Assembly (NCBI GenBank): GCA_003235605.1
Contig: QJVU01000564.1
Coordinates: forward strand, 1 to 6,648
DNA: 6,648 nucleotides
Direction: 5' to 3'
DNA from: Planctomycetota bacterium
GTDB taxonomy: Bacteria; Planctomycetota; UBA1135; UBA2386
In this document: in pieces, positions 6,485 to 6,648 of the stretch
How positions within the stretch are numbered: the first letter of the stretch is position 1
Layout: each line of letters opens with the position of its first letter
Made by a program: the position numbers and the translations under genes
The notes under the pieces: generated by a model
What the model was told of the DNA's origin: nothing
Database searches by the model: none
The model's input: only the letters and a program-made list of their open reading frames with translations

Positions 6485-6526
6485 GGCTGGACGGTTCGTC
6501 CGCCACCCTGTGCCCTGGATCTAGCC

Positions 6527-6648
6527 ATGCCAACGCGCCTCGATCTTGCCACCCTCGACCTCATGGATGCCCTCGATCTCGCGGTGCTCATCGAGGCCGA
6601 GGCCTACGATCGCTACTGCATGTTCGCCGCCCAACTCGGTCCCCGCTA
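6527..6648 (+). CDS. Ferritin-like / rubrerythrin-family protein, N-terminal part (cut by right edge)
   Basis: ATG at 6527 opens 40 codons with no stop before the window ends. The peptide contains MDALDLAVLIEAEAYDRYCM (residues 13-32), an amphipathic helix of the first-helix type in rubrerythrins and related ferritin-like diiron proteins. Glu23 followed by Tyr30 matches the E-x6-Y spacing of the first iron-ligand helix in rubrerythrin (compare ESQARNRY). Family members bind a non-haem diiron centre and typically reduce hydrogen peroxide or handle iron in the cytoplasm; no signal peptide is seen. The later E-x-x-H ligand motifs and any rubredoxin domain lie outside the window, so subfamily and activity cannot be judged. 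Only a weak GGA (6517-6519) precedes the start. It is divergent from the 784-residue gene, with possible operator sequences between them. Confidence 0.7.
   Translation, partial: MPTRLDLATLDLMDALDLAVLIEAEAYDRYCMFAAQLGPR

Overview
The window is GC-rich (about 60-65% by eye). It carries secreted, repeat- or domain-rich proteins of a kind I associate with Planctomycetota, most likely an uncultured or deep marine lineage. Three things point there: a DUF7948/SBBP beta-propeller protein with a characteristic C-terminal tail domain, a small secreted protein with similar tail-like sequence, and a PKD plus choice-of-anchor D protein. Shine-Dalgarno signals are weak. The taxonomic call is inference from protein style only; Acidobacteriota or another phylum rich in SBBP repeats is possible. 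There are no rRNA, tRNA, CRISPR, phage or transposon signatures.

Layout. (1) 1-432, minus: the N-terminal 144 residues of a secreted protein whose gene runs off the left edge. (2) 433-740: a divergent intergenic region with a perfect 7-bp inverted repeat. (3) 741-3491, plus: a 916-residue exported SBBP propeller with seven repeats of about 72 residues, an N-terminal DUF7948 domain and a C-terminal beta-rich tail. (4) 3492-3909: a convergent region with a duplicated 11-bp block spanning the stop codon, a near-perfect hairpin, and a minus-strand open stretch ending in TAG at 3547 that looks partly coding but has no ATG, GTG or TTG start. (5) 3910-6264, minus: a 784-residue exported protein with a large unrecognised N-terminal region followed by Ig/cadherin-like, PKD and choice-of-anchor D domains. 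(6) 6265-6526: a second divergent intergenic region with a 13-nt palindrome and a tandem 11-bp repeat. (7) 6527-6648, plus: the first 40 codons of a ferritin-like/rubrerythrin-type gene cut by the right edge.

The genes alternate in orientation (minus, plus, minus, plus), so no operon is evident. The three exported proteins probably act at the cell surface or outside the cell, in adhesion, matrix or substrate contact. The ferritin-like gene looks functionally separate (iron or peroxide handling). I see no clear multi-gene system. The most unusual items are the unrecognised domain of the 784-residue protein, the startless open stretch at 3547-3909, and the repeat-rich 3' end of the propeller gene.
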